64,000 nt of DNA from a virus: the IMG/VR virus record IMGVR_UViG_3300022752_003639, positions 1-64,000 of that record; one strand, given 5' to 3'. Positions 8,544 through 15,482 of this stretch are shown here, piece by piece. Every line of letters starts with the position of its first letter. Within the stretch, counting starts at the first letter, position 1. A model generated the notes under the pieces. That model searched no databases. It saw only the letters and a program-made list of their open reading frames with translations, and was not told the DNA's origin. Made by a program: the position numbers and the translations under genes.

Positions 8544-9319
8544 GGAATAATAGGACCTTGGTATGCCAGGATAGCTTTTTTTATTACCTTTTCTAAAGTA
8601 GAATTATCTCTTACGTCATTATAAATTAAAATATCAATTCGTTCTTTATCACTATAATTTTTATAAGCATGTTGATGATAACCGTTTAAGTACCAAATTT
8701 TACCGCATGTAAAATTAGCAACAAAATATTTCGAATTATTTTTATAATACGATAATTCTTCAAAAAAATATCTATCGCTATGGACCTCTTTAGAAACAAT
8801 ATGCGCTACATTTTTATCAGCAATAATTGGTATATGAATTATACACTGTTCGGGTTTATTATATTTTTTTATTAATTCGTCATTTTGATGACTATGCCAA
8901 CCTAGAGCGTGTCCTGGCCCAGATTTTACAATTTTGACCAATAAAGGTTTATCTGTTATACTAAGAACCAAATCCATTAATAATGGAAAATTTTTGGTTA
9001 CTTCTGTAGGATACCATCTTTGATCTTCAACGGGCCATTCGTAAAAATCTTCTAACTCGTTATTATCTTTATTTTTCCATCTAGCAAAGTGTTCCCTTAC
9101 AATAGAAGAATTTCCTGACTTATAAATTGTTGTAAGAGCACATTGTTTATACGATTTGTGAATTTCCTCAAGGAATGGTGTCAATTGAAAATATGGCGGA
9201 TGATAATTATGCCAAGTTCTATTTTTTAAAACTTCAGATTTTATACTATTAATATCAAATTGAATGCCTAATTCCATAAACGGAATAAATCTAAGATTGT
9301 TTATTGTTTTCAACTTCAT
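8537..9319 (-). CDS. aspartyl/asparaginyl beta-hydroxylase-like protein
   Basis: 260-residue protein matching the C-terminal half of the Asp_Arg_Hydrox family (a cupin-fold Fe(II)/2-oxoglutarate group): GHALGWHSHQND (H142, H144), CIIHIPI (H162), GKIWYLNGYHQHAYKN (H215, H217) and the following Arg (R227 in ERIDIL). The order His, HIPI, W..N..H..N, R is the family hallmark. Its target is unknown; relatives hydroxylate Asp/Asn side chains, and some act in secondary metabolism. It overlaps the upstream desaturase by 29 bases if the first ATG is used; an ATG at codon 15 would remove the overlap. Confidence 0.72.
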   Translation of the reverse strand: MKLKTINNLRFIPFMELGIQFDINSIKSEVLKNRTWHNYHPPYFQLTPFLEEIHKSYKQCALTTIYKSGNSSIVREHFARWKNKDNNELEDFYEWPVEDQRWYPTEVTKNFPLLMDLVLSITDKPLLVKIVKSGPGHALGWHSHQNDELIKKYNKPEQCIIHIPIIADKNVAHIVSKEVHSDRYFFEELSYYKNNSKYFVANFTCGKIWYLNGYHQHAYKNYSDKERIDILIYNDVRDNSTLEKVIKKAILAYQGPIIPC

Positions 9320-10070
9320 TTTTTATTAAAAGGTATTTAATTACTAATCCAGGTAAATCAAATTCTCCTGGTTTATGATTAAAGTATGGATTACCTGGTT
9401 GGGCATGATGATTATTATGTAGACCACTACCTCCTGTAACAATATTAACTAACAGATTATTTCTACTTCGGTCTAGAATGTCATAATTCCTATATCCGTA
9501 TTTGTGACAAACTATATCTATCAGATAAGCACCAACATGAAATTGTATCACAGATGGAATAATAATCACAAAAATTAAAAACTTATAATTAATTAATGCC
9601 AACAAAACAATTGTTGTATAACTTAATATAAAATAATTTTTGTGAATAAAGAGATGCCATTTATCTTTAATCAAATCGGAAATGTTTTTTGGACTTACAA
9701 TAAAAGGTTTCCAAACGACTAACCAAACTTTCCAAAGTTTATTAAAATATGGACTGTGAGGATCCTTATCAGTATCTGCTGTTTTATGATGAATTCTGTG
9801 AACTCCACACCAAGATAAACTACTTCCTACAAAATTTAAACTACCTAAAATTAGTAGGATTCGTTCCTTGGTCTTTGTAGTTTTAAAACTACGGTGGGCA
9901 AATAATCTGTGAAATCCTATTTCACCTCCGATTTTTCCTATTAAAATATATGATAAAAATGTGAAAAGGAAATAATACCATTCAACATTAACGATAAAAA
10001 AACTTGAAATAAAAAGTATGTGGGTGGTTAATAGTAATGAACGAATTTTAGTAAGAGTATTAACGTGCAT
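9291..10070 (-). CDS. membrane fatty-acyl desaturase, copy 4
   Basis: 259-residue diiron desaturase. Boxes: H54-H59 (GFHRLFAHRS), H91-H94-H95 (VHRIHHKTADTDKDPHSP) and H218-H221-H222 (GSGLHNNHHAQPGNP). Closest in sequence to copy 3 (shared GKIGGEIG, GSLNFVGSS and LIDIVCHKYGYRNYD). Hydrophobic segments at about 12-48, 70-85 and 145-180. Overlaps the upstream small gene by 11 bases, so both lie in the same minus-strand transcript. Confidence 0.92.
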   Translation of the reverse strand: MHVNTLTKIRSLLLTTHILFISSFFIVNVEWYYFLFTFLSYILIGKIGGEIGFHRLFAHRSFKTTKTKERILLILGSLNFVGSSLSWCGVHRIHHKTADTDKDPHSPYFNKLWKVWLVVWKPFIVSPKNISDLIKDKWHLFIHKNYFILSYTTIVLLALINYKFLIFVIIIPSVIQFHVGAYLIDIVCHKYGYRNYDILDRSRNNLLVNIVTGGSGLHNNHHAQPGNPYFNHKPGEFDLPGLVIKYLLIKNEVENNKQS

Positions 10071-10440
10071 AATTGTTTATGAAATCCTGTTCGGAAATTT
10101 CAACAATTTCGTAAGTAAAAGTAAATTTATTTGAATACCCCTGTTCATTATGAAAAATAGTATTTTCATTGTAAAGAACATCTAGTCTATTTTTACATTC
10201 TAATGCGGTTTCTTGAGTATCATATATTCGTTCTGAAATAAGAATATTTCCATTTAACCAACGTTTGAATCCTATTTGTCGACCATCATTTACATATTCT
10301 TTAACTATTTCTTGATAAAGAGGTACATTACCTGGTTTAAAAACGTATGGTGTTAAATTAAAAAGTGTAAGTTGAGCATCCTCACTTAAAAGGTTAGTAT
10401 CATGAATTATTGTAAATGTTTTATAAACCCAAAAGCTCAT
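10060..10440 (-). CDS. hypothetical protein, 126 aa, first gene of the minus-strand lipid operon
   Basis: 126-residue soluble protein with no recognised motif; it alternates hydrophobic and charged residues like a small alpha/beta protein. No membrane segment and no iron- or cofactor-binding cluster. It is the promoter-proximal gene of the leftward operon that carries desaturases 2-4, both hydroxylases and the FabF-like gene, and may be a regulator or an accessory subunit; that is only inference from position. Confidence 0.65.
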   Translation of the reverse strand: MSFWVYKTFTIIHDTNLLSEDAQLTLFNLTPYVFKPGNVPLYQEIVKEYVNDGRQIGFKRWLNGNILISERIYDTQETALECKNRLDVLYNENTIFHNEQGYSNKFTFTYEIVEISEQDFINNYAR

Positions 10441-10450
10441 ATTTTGTCCT

Positions 10451-10478
10451 TATAAATAAAATTTATTATATATTTATT
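10451..10478. promoter_or_regulatory. divergent T4-late-type promoter boxes
   Basis: The 46-base gap between divergent genes holds TATAAATA on the plus strand (10451-10458), 29 bases before the plus-strand desaturase ATG, and AATAAATA on the minus strand (complement of 10471-10478), about 31 bases before the minus-strand start at 10440. TATAAATA is the T4 late consensus; similar boxes precede structural genes at 46570 and 46844. The two halves of the lipid island may therefore be switched on together, late in infection. Confidence 0.5.
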
Positions 10479-10486
10479 GATAGACT

Positions 10487-11263
10487 ATGTTATATTCAAA
10501 CGTTTCGAGCATTAAAATATTACAATTAATCAGTACTGTGATTACATTGTACCTTATGACATTACAATTTAATCTTTATTGGTGGCTTTTATCTTTTTTT
10601 GTTTATTTTTTAACAGGTTGCTTAGGTATTACAATAACTTACCATCGTTATCTTTCTCATAAGGCATTCAAAATGCCTAAAGTTTTTGAATATCTTTTTA
10701 GTATGTTTGGTGCTCTTGGAGGAACAGGATCAACTATAGGTTGGTTAGCCGTGCATAATGTTCATCACAAATTTAGCGACAAAGATAAGGATCCGCATAG
10801 CCCACATTTACTCGGGCCCAAATTGTTGCTCACAAATTATAATTATAAATTTAATCCTCTAGATGCTAAATTATTACTTAGAGATAAATTTCATATTATA
10901 CTGCATCAGTATTATAATCTAATACTTTTAATTTGGGCATTCTTATTATTGGCTATTAATTACAAACTTTTTTTGTTTGCCTTTATTGTTCCTGTTTGTT
11001 TTCAAATTTGGGCAAGTAATATAAGCAATTACGCTAACCATATGTTTGGATACCAAAATTACGAAACAGGCGAAGGAAGTAAAAATACCTGGTGGGTAAG
11101 TGCAATTACTTGGGGTGAAGGATGGCATAATAATCATCATGCAGAACCCTGGCATTACAGTTTTCAAAGAAAATGGTGGGAAATAGATATTAGCGGATAT
11201 GTAATTTATTTAATTGTTATACTTACAGGTAATAAAAAGAGCCTATATAATTCAAAATATTAA
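10487..11263 (+). CDS. membrane fatty-acyl desaturase, copy 5
   Basis: 258-residue diiron desaturase. Boxes: H53-H58 (YHRYLSHKA), H90-H93-H94 (VHNVHHKFSDKDKDPHSP) and H213-H216-H217 (GEGWHNNHHAEPWHY). Copies 1 and 5, both on the plus strand, share the WHNNHHA...WWEID ending and are nearer to each other than to copies 3 and 4. Hydrophobic segments at about 12-50, 66-86 and 140-178. It is preceded by a T4-late-type box and followed by the tRNA cluster promoter. Confidence 0.92.
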   Translation: MLYSNVSSIKILQLISTVITLYLMTLQFNLYWWLLSFFVYFLTGCLGITITYHRYLSHKAFKMPKVFEYLFSMFGALGGTGSTIGWLAVHNVHHKFSDKDKDPHSPHLLGPKLLLTNYNYKFNPLDAKLLLRDKFHIILHQYYNLILLIWAFLLLAINYKLFLFAFIVPVCFQIWASNISNYANHMFGYQNYETGEGSKNTWWVSAITWGEGWHNNHHAEPWHYSFQRKWWEIDISGYVIYLIVILTGNKKSLYNSKY

Positions 11264-11272
11264 AAAAATAGA

Positions 11273-11301
11273 TTGACATACTAGCAACAAACTAATATAA
11301 T
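11273..11301 (+). promoter_or_regulatory. sigma70-type promoter of the tRNA cluster
   Basis: TTGACA at 11273-11278, a 17-base spacer and TATAAT at 11296-11301: a perfect consensus promoter. The predicted start is near 11308, at or one to two bases before the first tRNA-like gene (11310). The three RNA genes and perhaps the following HAD-like gene would be transcribed from here. Confidence 0.85.
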
Positions 11302-11309
11302 AAGTTTAT

Positions 11310-11404
11310 AGTAGACAGCACTGGTGTGCGGCGGAGACTTATAAACTCTGGAGACTGGTCAGATGGGCTGGAACGGTAGGGTTCGATTCCCTAGTCTACT
11401 ACCA
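11310..11404 (+). tRNA. type II tRNA-like gene, non-canonical D-arm, anticodon uncertain
   Basis: A perfect 7-bp acceptor (AGTAGAC 11310-11316 with GTCTACT 11394-11400), discriminator A and encoded CCA (11402-11404), and a 5-bp T-arm with a TTCGATT loop (11377-11393) show a tRNA-like RNA of 95 nt. The D-arm is replaced by a compact hairpin GCAC-TGGT-GTGC (11318-11329). The anticodon arm is CGGAG/CTCTG (11332-11350) around ACTTATAAA, which gives anticodon TAT if an A-A mismatch closes a 7-base loop. A 26-base variable region with a short TCAG/CTGG stem follows. Amino-acid identity cannot be settled by eye. Confidence 0.6.
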
Positions 11405-11428
11405 AAGCGAGATTAAAAAAAGTTAATT

Positions 11429-11518
11429 GCCTGGGTGGTGAAATAGGTAGACACAAGGGACTTAAAATCCCTCGCTTCCGAAAGGGGCATGCCGGTTCGA
11501 GTCCGGCCCTAGGCACCA
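11429..11518 (+). tRNA. tRNA-Leu (TAA anticodon)
   Basis: Acceptor GCCTGGG (11429-11435) pairs with CCTAGGC, encoded CCA at 11516-11518. The anticodon loop CTTAAAA is closed by GGGA/TCCC and has anticodon TAA at 11463-11465, reading UUA leucine codons. A long variable arm (around CGCTTCCGAAAGGGGCATG) and the GGTTCGAGTCC T-arm are typical of tRNA-Leu. UUA is frequent in these AT-rich genes, so it probably supplements the host pool. Confidence 0.93.
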
Positions 11519-11526
11519 GTTTTACA

Positions 11527-11605
<79 letters not shown>

Positions 11606-11620
11606 AATTCTTTTTATCAT

Positions 11621-11965
11621 ATGATACCATTTGAACTTTCGACACTACAACATACATGGTTTATTGACATAGACGGAACCATATTCAAACATGAAGGTCT
11701 CTGGGAAGATGGTGAGGATACCCTGCTTCCAGGTGTACAAGAACTTTGGAACGCCATACCACAAGATGACTGTATCATTCTTACCACTGCCAGAAACGCT
11801 TTTTCTGCAGAACAAACAAAACAAGCACTCAAGAAATTTAATCTAAGATACGATAAGATTATCTTTGATTTGCCTGTTGGTGAAAGAATTGTAATTAACG
11901 ATACTAAACCTTCTGGATTAGAAACTGCTATAGCATGGAACGTCAAAAGAAATAGAGGCTTTTAA
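11621..11965 (+). CDS. small HAD-superfamily phosphatase-like protein
   Basis: 114-residue haloacid-dehalogenase-like hydrolase. The four motifs are visible: FIDIDGTIF (nucleophile D16, general acid D18), LTTAR, a Lys in the middle helix and VINDTKPSG as the Mg-binding acidic motif. This small form lacks a cap and resembles phage and bacterial sugar-phosphate or polynucleotide-3-phosphatase-like HADs. It leads the glycan gene block, so a sugar-phosphate substrate is plausible. Confidence 0.8.
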   Translation: MIPFELSTLQHTWFIDIDGTIFKHEGLWEDGEDTLLPGVQELWNAIPQDDCIILTTARNAFSAEQTKQALKKFNLRYDKIIFDLPVGERIVINDTKPSGLETAIAWNVKRNRGF

Positions 11966-11972
11966 GAAGTTT

Positions 11973-11980
11973 ATTAAATA
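11973..11980 (+). promoter_or_regulatory. possible late-type promoter box before the cupin gene
   Basis: ATTAAATA lies 25 bases upstream of the ATG at 12006 in a short gap that otherwise holds only a ribosome binding site (AAGGAT). It is one mismatch from the AATAAATA boxes at 46540 and 46816. Weak on its own. Confidence 0.35.
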
Positions 11981-12005
11981 CATACTTAATTAACAAGGAT
12001 AAAAA

Positions 12006-12392
12006 ATGCCAACTCATAAATTACCACTAGAACTCGGATATACCGATGCTAGAGGAAAAATTTTACCTATAGTACATGACATGGCCAATGTACAAATGAT
12101 TTGGTCTGAAACAGGTGCCATTAGGGCCAACCATTATCATAAAACAGACACTCATGTTTGTTTCTTAGTCAGCGGAGATATGGATTATTATTGGCGTGAC
12201 CACGGTGAAACAAAAATTCATAAAGAACGTATAGTTGCAGGGGAGTTGTTTAAAACTGGACCATTAATCGACCATGAAATGGTATTTACAAGTCCATCTG
12301 TAATGGTTGTTATTAGTGAACATAAGCGTGATGCTGTAAGTTATGATGAAGACATTGTAAGAATTCGTCCGTTACATGAGCAATATGTTTAA
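12006..12392 (+). CDS. cupin-fold sugar isomerase/epimerase-like protein
   Basis: 128-residue single-domain cupin with RANHYHKTDTHVCFLVSG and a distal His (LIDHEMVF), matching the two cupin motifs. Sequence and length recall the WxcM/FdtA and dTDP-sugar epimerase-like cupins that act on nucleotide sugars. It overlaps the following C-methyltransferase gene by 17 bases, and that enzyme family works on deoxy-sugars, so a role in making a modified sugar is likely. Simple metal-binding cupin function is the alternative. Confidence 0.72.
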   Translation: MPTHKLPLELGYTDARGKILPIVHDMANVQMIWSETGAIRANHYHKTDTHVCFLVSGDMDYYWRDHGETKIHKERIVAGELFKTGPLIDHEMVFTSPSVMVVISEHKRDAVSYDEDIVRIRPLHEQYV

Positions 12393-13527
12393 GTACCAAT
12401 CTTGTAGATGTTGCGGCAATAATAATATTAATCCCTGGTTATCATTGCCATCTAGTCCTGTAGCTAATGCATTGTTTGAGATACCGAATTTCACAAAGTA
12501 TCCTTTAGATTTAAACTACTGTGAACAGTGTGGTCATTTGCAATTGGCAGCAGCACCTGATCCAGACAAGGTTTTTGCCAGTTACAGATATAAATCTGCG
12601 GTTTCTAAATCATTTAGAAATCATTTTACCGCTTTGGCAAATTATGCTTTTGAAAAATTCAATCTTTCTAATAATAGTAAAGTTTTAGAAATCGGCAGCA
12701 ATGATGGATTCTTGTTACTCCAATTTAAAGAAAAAGGATGCCAGGTCCAAGGAGTTGAGCCGAGTGCATATCTTGTAAATGAATACGTAGAAAATAACAT
12801 GCCATTGGTAAACGGGTTTTTTACCACTGCACTGGTCAATAAACGTGAATGGACTGCTAAATTTGATTTAGTTTGTGCTAATAATGTATTGGCGCATATT
12901 CCAGATACAGACGATGTAATAAAGGGCATATCACGATCGTTAAAGGATGGCGGAGTTCTAATGGTCGAATGCGGCCATCGTGATGCTATATTACAAGGAA
13001 CACATTTAGATAATGTTTATCATGAGCATATTGACTATTATAGCCCCCATTCATTTGGCACATTATTAGCAAAACATGGCCTGACTGTTGAAGAATTTGA
13101 GCTTATAAACTCACATGGTTTAAGTTTTAGATTAATTGCTAGAAAAGTAGATAAACCATCTATTACAACATTTGAACCTGTAAACATAGATATACAACGT
13201 ACGAAGGTAGAAAATTATATAGTTCAACGTAAGAATAACATGAACTCTATTATTTTAGGAAGACCTTTTGTAGCCTACGGTGCAGCGGCTAAAGCTGTAA
13301 CAAGTTTATACATGTTAGATTTAGTTTCAAATTCATTGTTTGGGGTGTACGATGACAATGAACTAAAACAAGGATTTTATTTCCCAGGAACAAACATAGT
13401 AATAGAAAGTCCTGAAAAAATGAATAAAGATTGTCTTGTAGTTGTTACTGCTTGGAATTTCTTTGAAGAAATTAAGAATAAGTTAATGTCTCGTGGACAC
13501 AAAGGAGAAATTGTCTGTATGCAGTAG
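12376..13527 (+). CDS. SAM-dependent sugar C-methyltransferase (NovU/TylC3-like)
   Basis: 383 residues with the three-part architecture of this family: an N-terminal zinc-binding part (CRCCG near residue 10 and CEQCG near 54), a central SAM domain with VLEIGSNDGFLL and GVEPS, and a C-terminal Rossmann-like part (FVAYGAAAKAVT; LVVVTAWNF). The GHRDAI and DNVYHEHIDYYS stretches are characteristic. It methylates carbon of a dTDP- or CDP-keto-deoxysugar. Overlaps both neighbours, so it belongs to a sugar operon. Confidence 0.88.
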   Translation: MSNMFKYQSCRCCGNNNINPWLSLPSSPVANALFEIPNFTKYPLDLNYCEQCGHLQLAAAPDPDKVFASYRYKSAVSKSFRNHFTALANYAFEKFNLSNNSKVLEIGSNDGFLLLQFKEKGCQVQGVEPSAYLVNEYVENNMPLVNGFFTTALVNKREWTAKFDLVCANNVLAHIPDTDDVIKGISRSLKDGGVLMVECGHRDAILQGTHLDNVYHEHIDYYSPHSFGTLLAKHGLTVEEFELINSHGLSFRLIARKVDKPSITTFEPVNIDIQRTKVENYIVQRKNNMNSIILGRPFVAYGAAAKAVTSLYMLDLVSNSLFGVYDDNELKQGFYFPGTNIVIESPEKMNKDCLVVVTAWNFFEEIKNKLMSRGHKGEIVCMQ

Positions 13528-14231
13528 TATACGGCACTGGCAAATGGGCCAGGCTATTAGGAAATAAGATTAAGAACCATGGACTTTTACCAGTTCATAT
13601 CGGATCTGATGACAGATTAGCGTTATTTTCAAGATCTCAATATCCCAAATTTACTCAGGGATATCCTTTGTTTATCCTTTCTAAAACTGAAAATCATTTA
13701 AATGATTTAAAAGATTGCCTACCACATTTACCTAAAGAAATTTATATAGAAAAAGGATTTGCTTCCGCCAACGAAAGGCGTAAGGCTAAAGAATTAGTTG
13801 GAGATATTCCGGTATTTTTTTTAAGTCAATACAGATTTAGTGAAATATTTACAGACTTTTTAGAACAACAAGAAACAATCTGTGGAATAAAATACAATTG
13901 GGCTGTAGAACAGCATTCAGCTCAAGAATGGATGTACCATATTGTTTCTATAGATAATTATTTGAAAAATAATAATTCTGATTTATATGTAGAACAGTTT
14001 GGACATTACGTTATAGATTCAATCAGCCAGGTCAACATTATCAAGAGCAAGATTAGATCTCTCATTATAGAAATAGAAACAACTACCGCAGATTATACCA
14101 TTGAACTAGGAAATACTAATTCTTTAAAAAGAGGTTCAACTGTTTTGACCGTAGTAAACAACGAAGATTGTCTCGGTGAACAAATTTCGCATATAATAAA
14201 TGATAAAAAAGAAAAGTTAGAAAGGTTATAA
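13515..14231 (+). CDS. Gfo/Idh/MocA-like Rossmann protein with probable CTG start
   Basis: The frame is open from 13482 and its first residues after 13515 read YAVVYGTGKWARLLG, a classic NAD(P)-binding start for Gfo/Idh-type oxidoreductases. No ATG, GTG or TTG is available at the right place; CTG at 13515 lies 7 bases after a perfect AAAGGAG (13501-13507), giving 238 residues. The first TTG, at 13668, would delete the nucleotide-binding loop. The rest has KEIYIEKGFASANERRKAKEL, typical of the second domain. It overlaps the methyltransferase by 13 bases. Confidence 0.72.
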   Translation: MYAVVYGTGKWARLLGNKIKNHGLLPVHIGSDDRLALFSRSQYPKFTQGYPLFILSKTENHLNDLKDCLPHLPKEIYIEKGFASANERRKAKELVGDIPVFFLSQYRFSEIFTDFLEQQETICGIKYNWAVEQHSAQEWMYHIVSIDNYLKNNNSDLYVEQFGHYVIDSISQVNIIKSKIRSLIIEIETTTADYTIELGNTNSLKRGSTVLTVVNNEDCLGEQISHIINDKKEKLERL

Positions 14232-15230
14232 ATGAAAATATTAATTTTAGGGTCTGATGGGTTTATAGGCTATCATTTAACTGATTCAATCCTACAAGAT
14301 GAAAAATTTGCAGAATATACAATTACAGGAATAGATGCCAATAAACTGCGCACAGACATGCTTCCGTCGTCTAACAGGTTCCAGTTTCATAAAGCTAATA
14401 TTTTACAGTCTAGACAATACATAGATTCTTTAATACAAGATACAGACATTGTATTACCGCTAGTAGCCATTGCTACACCAAAAATATATGTCGAACGTCC
14501 AATGGATGTATTTGAACTAGATTTTGAAGAAAATTTAAGAATATTGAAACTATGTCACAAACTAAACAAACGTGTAATTTTTCCTAGCACCAGCGAAGTA
14601 TATGGTAAAGGAATTGCACCATTTGACGAAAATACCACAGATTTAACCTATGGCCCAATTAAATATAGCCGATGGATTTATGCCTGTAGTAAACAGCTAT
14701 TGGACAGGGTGGTATTTGCCATGCATCAAAAGTCACCATTTCGTTTTACTTTGTTCAGGCCTTTTAATTGGGTAGGCCCATACCTGGACAGTTTAGAGTC
14801 AAGCTCAGAAGGATCTAGTAGACTAATTACTCAACTCATAAACGACGCTCAAATTAAAGGAGAAGTTACTTTAGTAGATGGAGGCAATCAGAAACGGTGT
14901 TTTACTGATGTAAGAGACGGAGTTTCAGCTCTAAAGGCTATGATATTAAATGAAGATATAAGTAACCAAAAAATTTACAATGTTGGTAATCCTTGGAACA
15001 ATTTCAGTGTGAGAGAAGTGGCAATGATGTTAATTGAAAAAATGAAGGAACACAAGTTAGTAACTGACGTACAGATTAAAGTAAAAAGCAGTGGAGAATT
15101 TTACGGTGCTGGGTATGAAGATGTTAGTAATAGAGTACCTAGTATAAACAACATTGGTAATGATTTGAACTGGACACCACAGTATACATTTGAGCAAAGT
15201 TTACATAATATTTTATCATCGCTTAAATAA
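14232..15230 (+). CDS. NAD-dependent nucleotide-sugar decarboxylase/epimerase (ArnA C-terminal-like)
   Basis: 332-residue extended short-chain dehydrogenase. GSDGFIGYHL is the NAD-binding loop, STSEVYG the Ser/Thr motif and YACSKQLLDRV the catalytic Tyr-Lys. RPFNWVGPYLDS and the SRLITQLI stretch resemble the ArnA dehydrogenase/decarboxylase domain, which converts UDP-glucuronate to a 4-keto-pentose. It starts one base after the preceding stop. Together with the cupin and C-methyltransferase it outlines a pathway to an unusual sugar. Other epimerase specificities cannot be excluded. Confidence 0.85.
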   Translation: MKILILGSDGFIGYHLTDSILQDEKFAEYTITGIDANKLRTDMLPSSNRFQFHKANILQSRQYIDSLIQDTDIVLPLVAIATPKIYVERPMDVFELDFEENLRILKLCHKLNKRVIFPSTSEVYGKGIAPFDENTTDLTYGPIKYSRWIYACSKQLLDRVVFAMHQKSPFRFTLFRPFNWVGPYLDSLESSSEGSSRLITQLINDAQIKGEVTLVDGGNQKRCFTDVRDGVSALKAMILNEDISNQKIYNVGNPWNNFSVREVAMMLIEKMKEHKLVTDVQIKVKSSGEFYGAGYEDVSNRVPSINNIGNDLNWTPQYTFEQSLHNILSSLK

Positions 15231-15248
15231 TACAAACGGAGACTATAT

Positions 15249-15386
15249 ATGGCTAAAGCAAAAGAACAAAGTCAAAGGAAATCTATTAAAAAAAGTACCA
15301 GTCAAGGCGGGTCTGCACCAAAAACAAGTACAATGAATAAGTCTAAACGTAGAAGTTACAAATCATATCGAGGACAGGGCAAATAG
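15249..15386 (+). CDS. small basic protein, 45 aa
   Basis: 45-residue Lys/Ser/Arg-rich protein (KAKEQSQRKSIKKS; NKSKRRSYKSYRGQGK) with CGGAG eight bases before its ATG. It is highly positively charged and probably disordered, like small nucleic-acid-binding phage proteins. It is followed by an intrinsic terminator, so it closes the sugar operon. Confidence 0.65.
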   Translation: MAKAKEQSQRKSIKKSTSQGGSAPKTSTMNKSKRRSYKSYRGQGK

Positions 15387-15411
15387 TGTAATTCATACAT
15401 GAAATTAACTT

Positions 15412-15437
15412 AAATGCAGGCTAGTCCTGCATTTTTC
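15412..15437 (+). terminator. intrinsic terminator
   Basis: ATGCAGG (15414-15420) and CCTGCAT (15426-15432) form a 7-bp stem around CTAGT, followed directly by a T run. It ends the sugar operon just before the next promoter. Confidence 0.85.
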
Positions 15438-15466
15438 TTGACATAATTTGAAAAATCTGTTAAAAT
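15438..15466 (+). promoter_or_regulatory. sigma70-type promoter of the psiE-like gene
   Basis: TTGACA (15438-15443), 17-base spacer and TAAAAT (15461-15466), followed by AAGGAGGTGA. It begins one base after the terminator T run, so the transcription units are cleanly separated. Confidence 0.8.
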
Positions 15467-15482
15467 AAACAAGGAGGTGAAC

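Noticed and set aside
11617-11946. Minus-strand frame opposite the HAD-like gene
   Set aside because: The plus-strand frame carries clear HAD motifs and the minus frame is Ser/Cys-rich with no recognisable domain.
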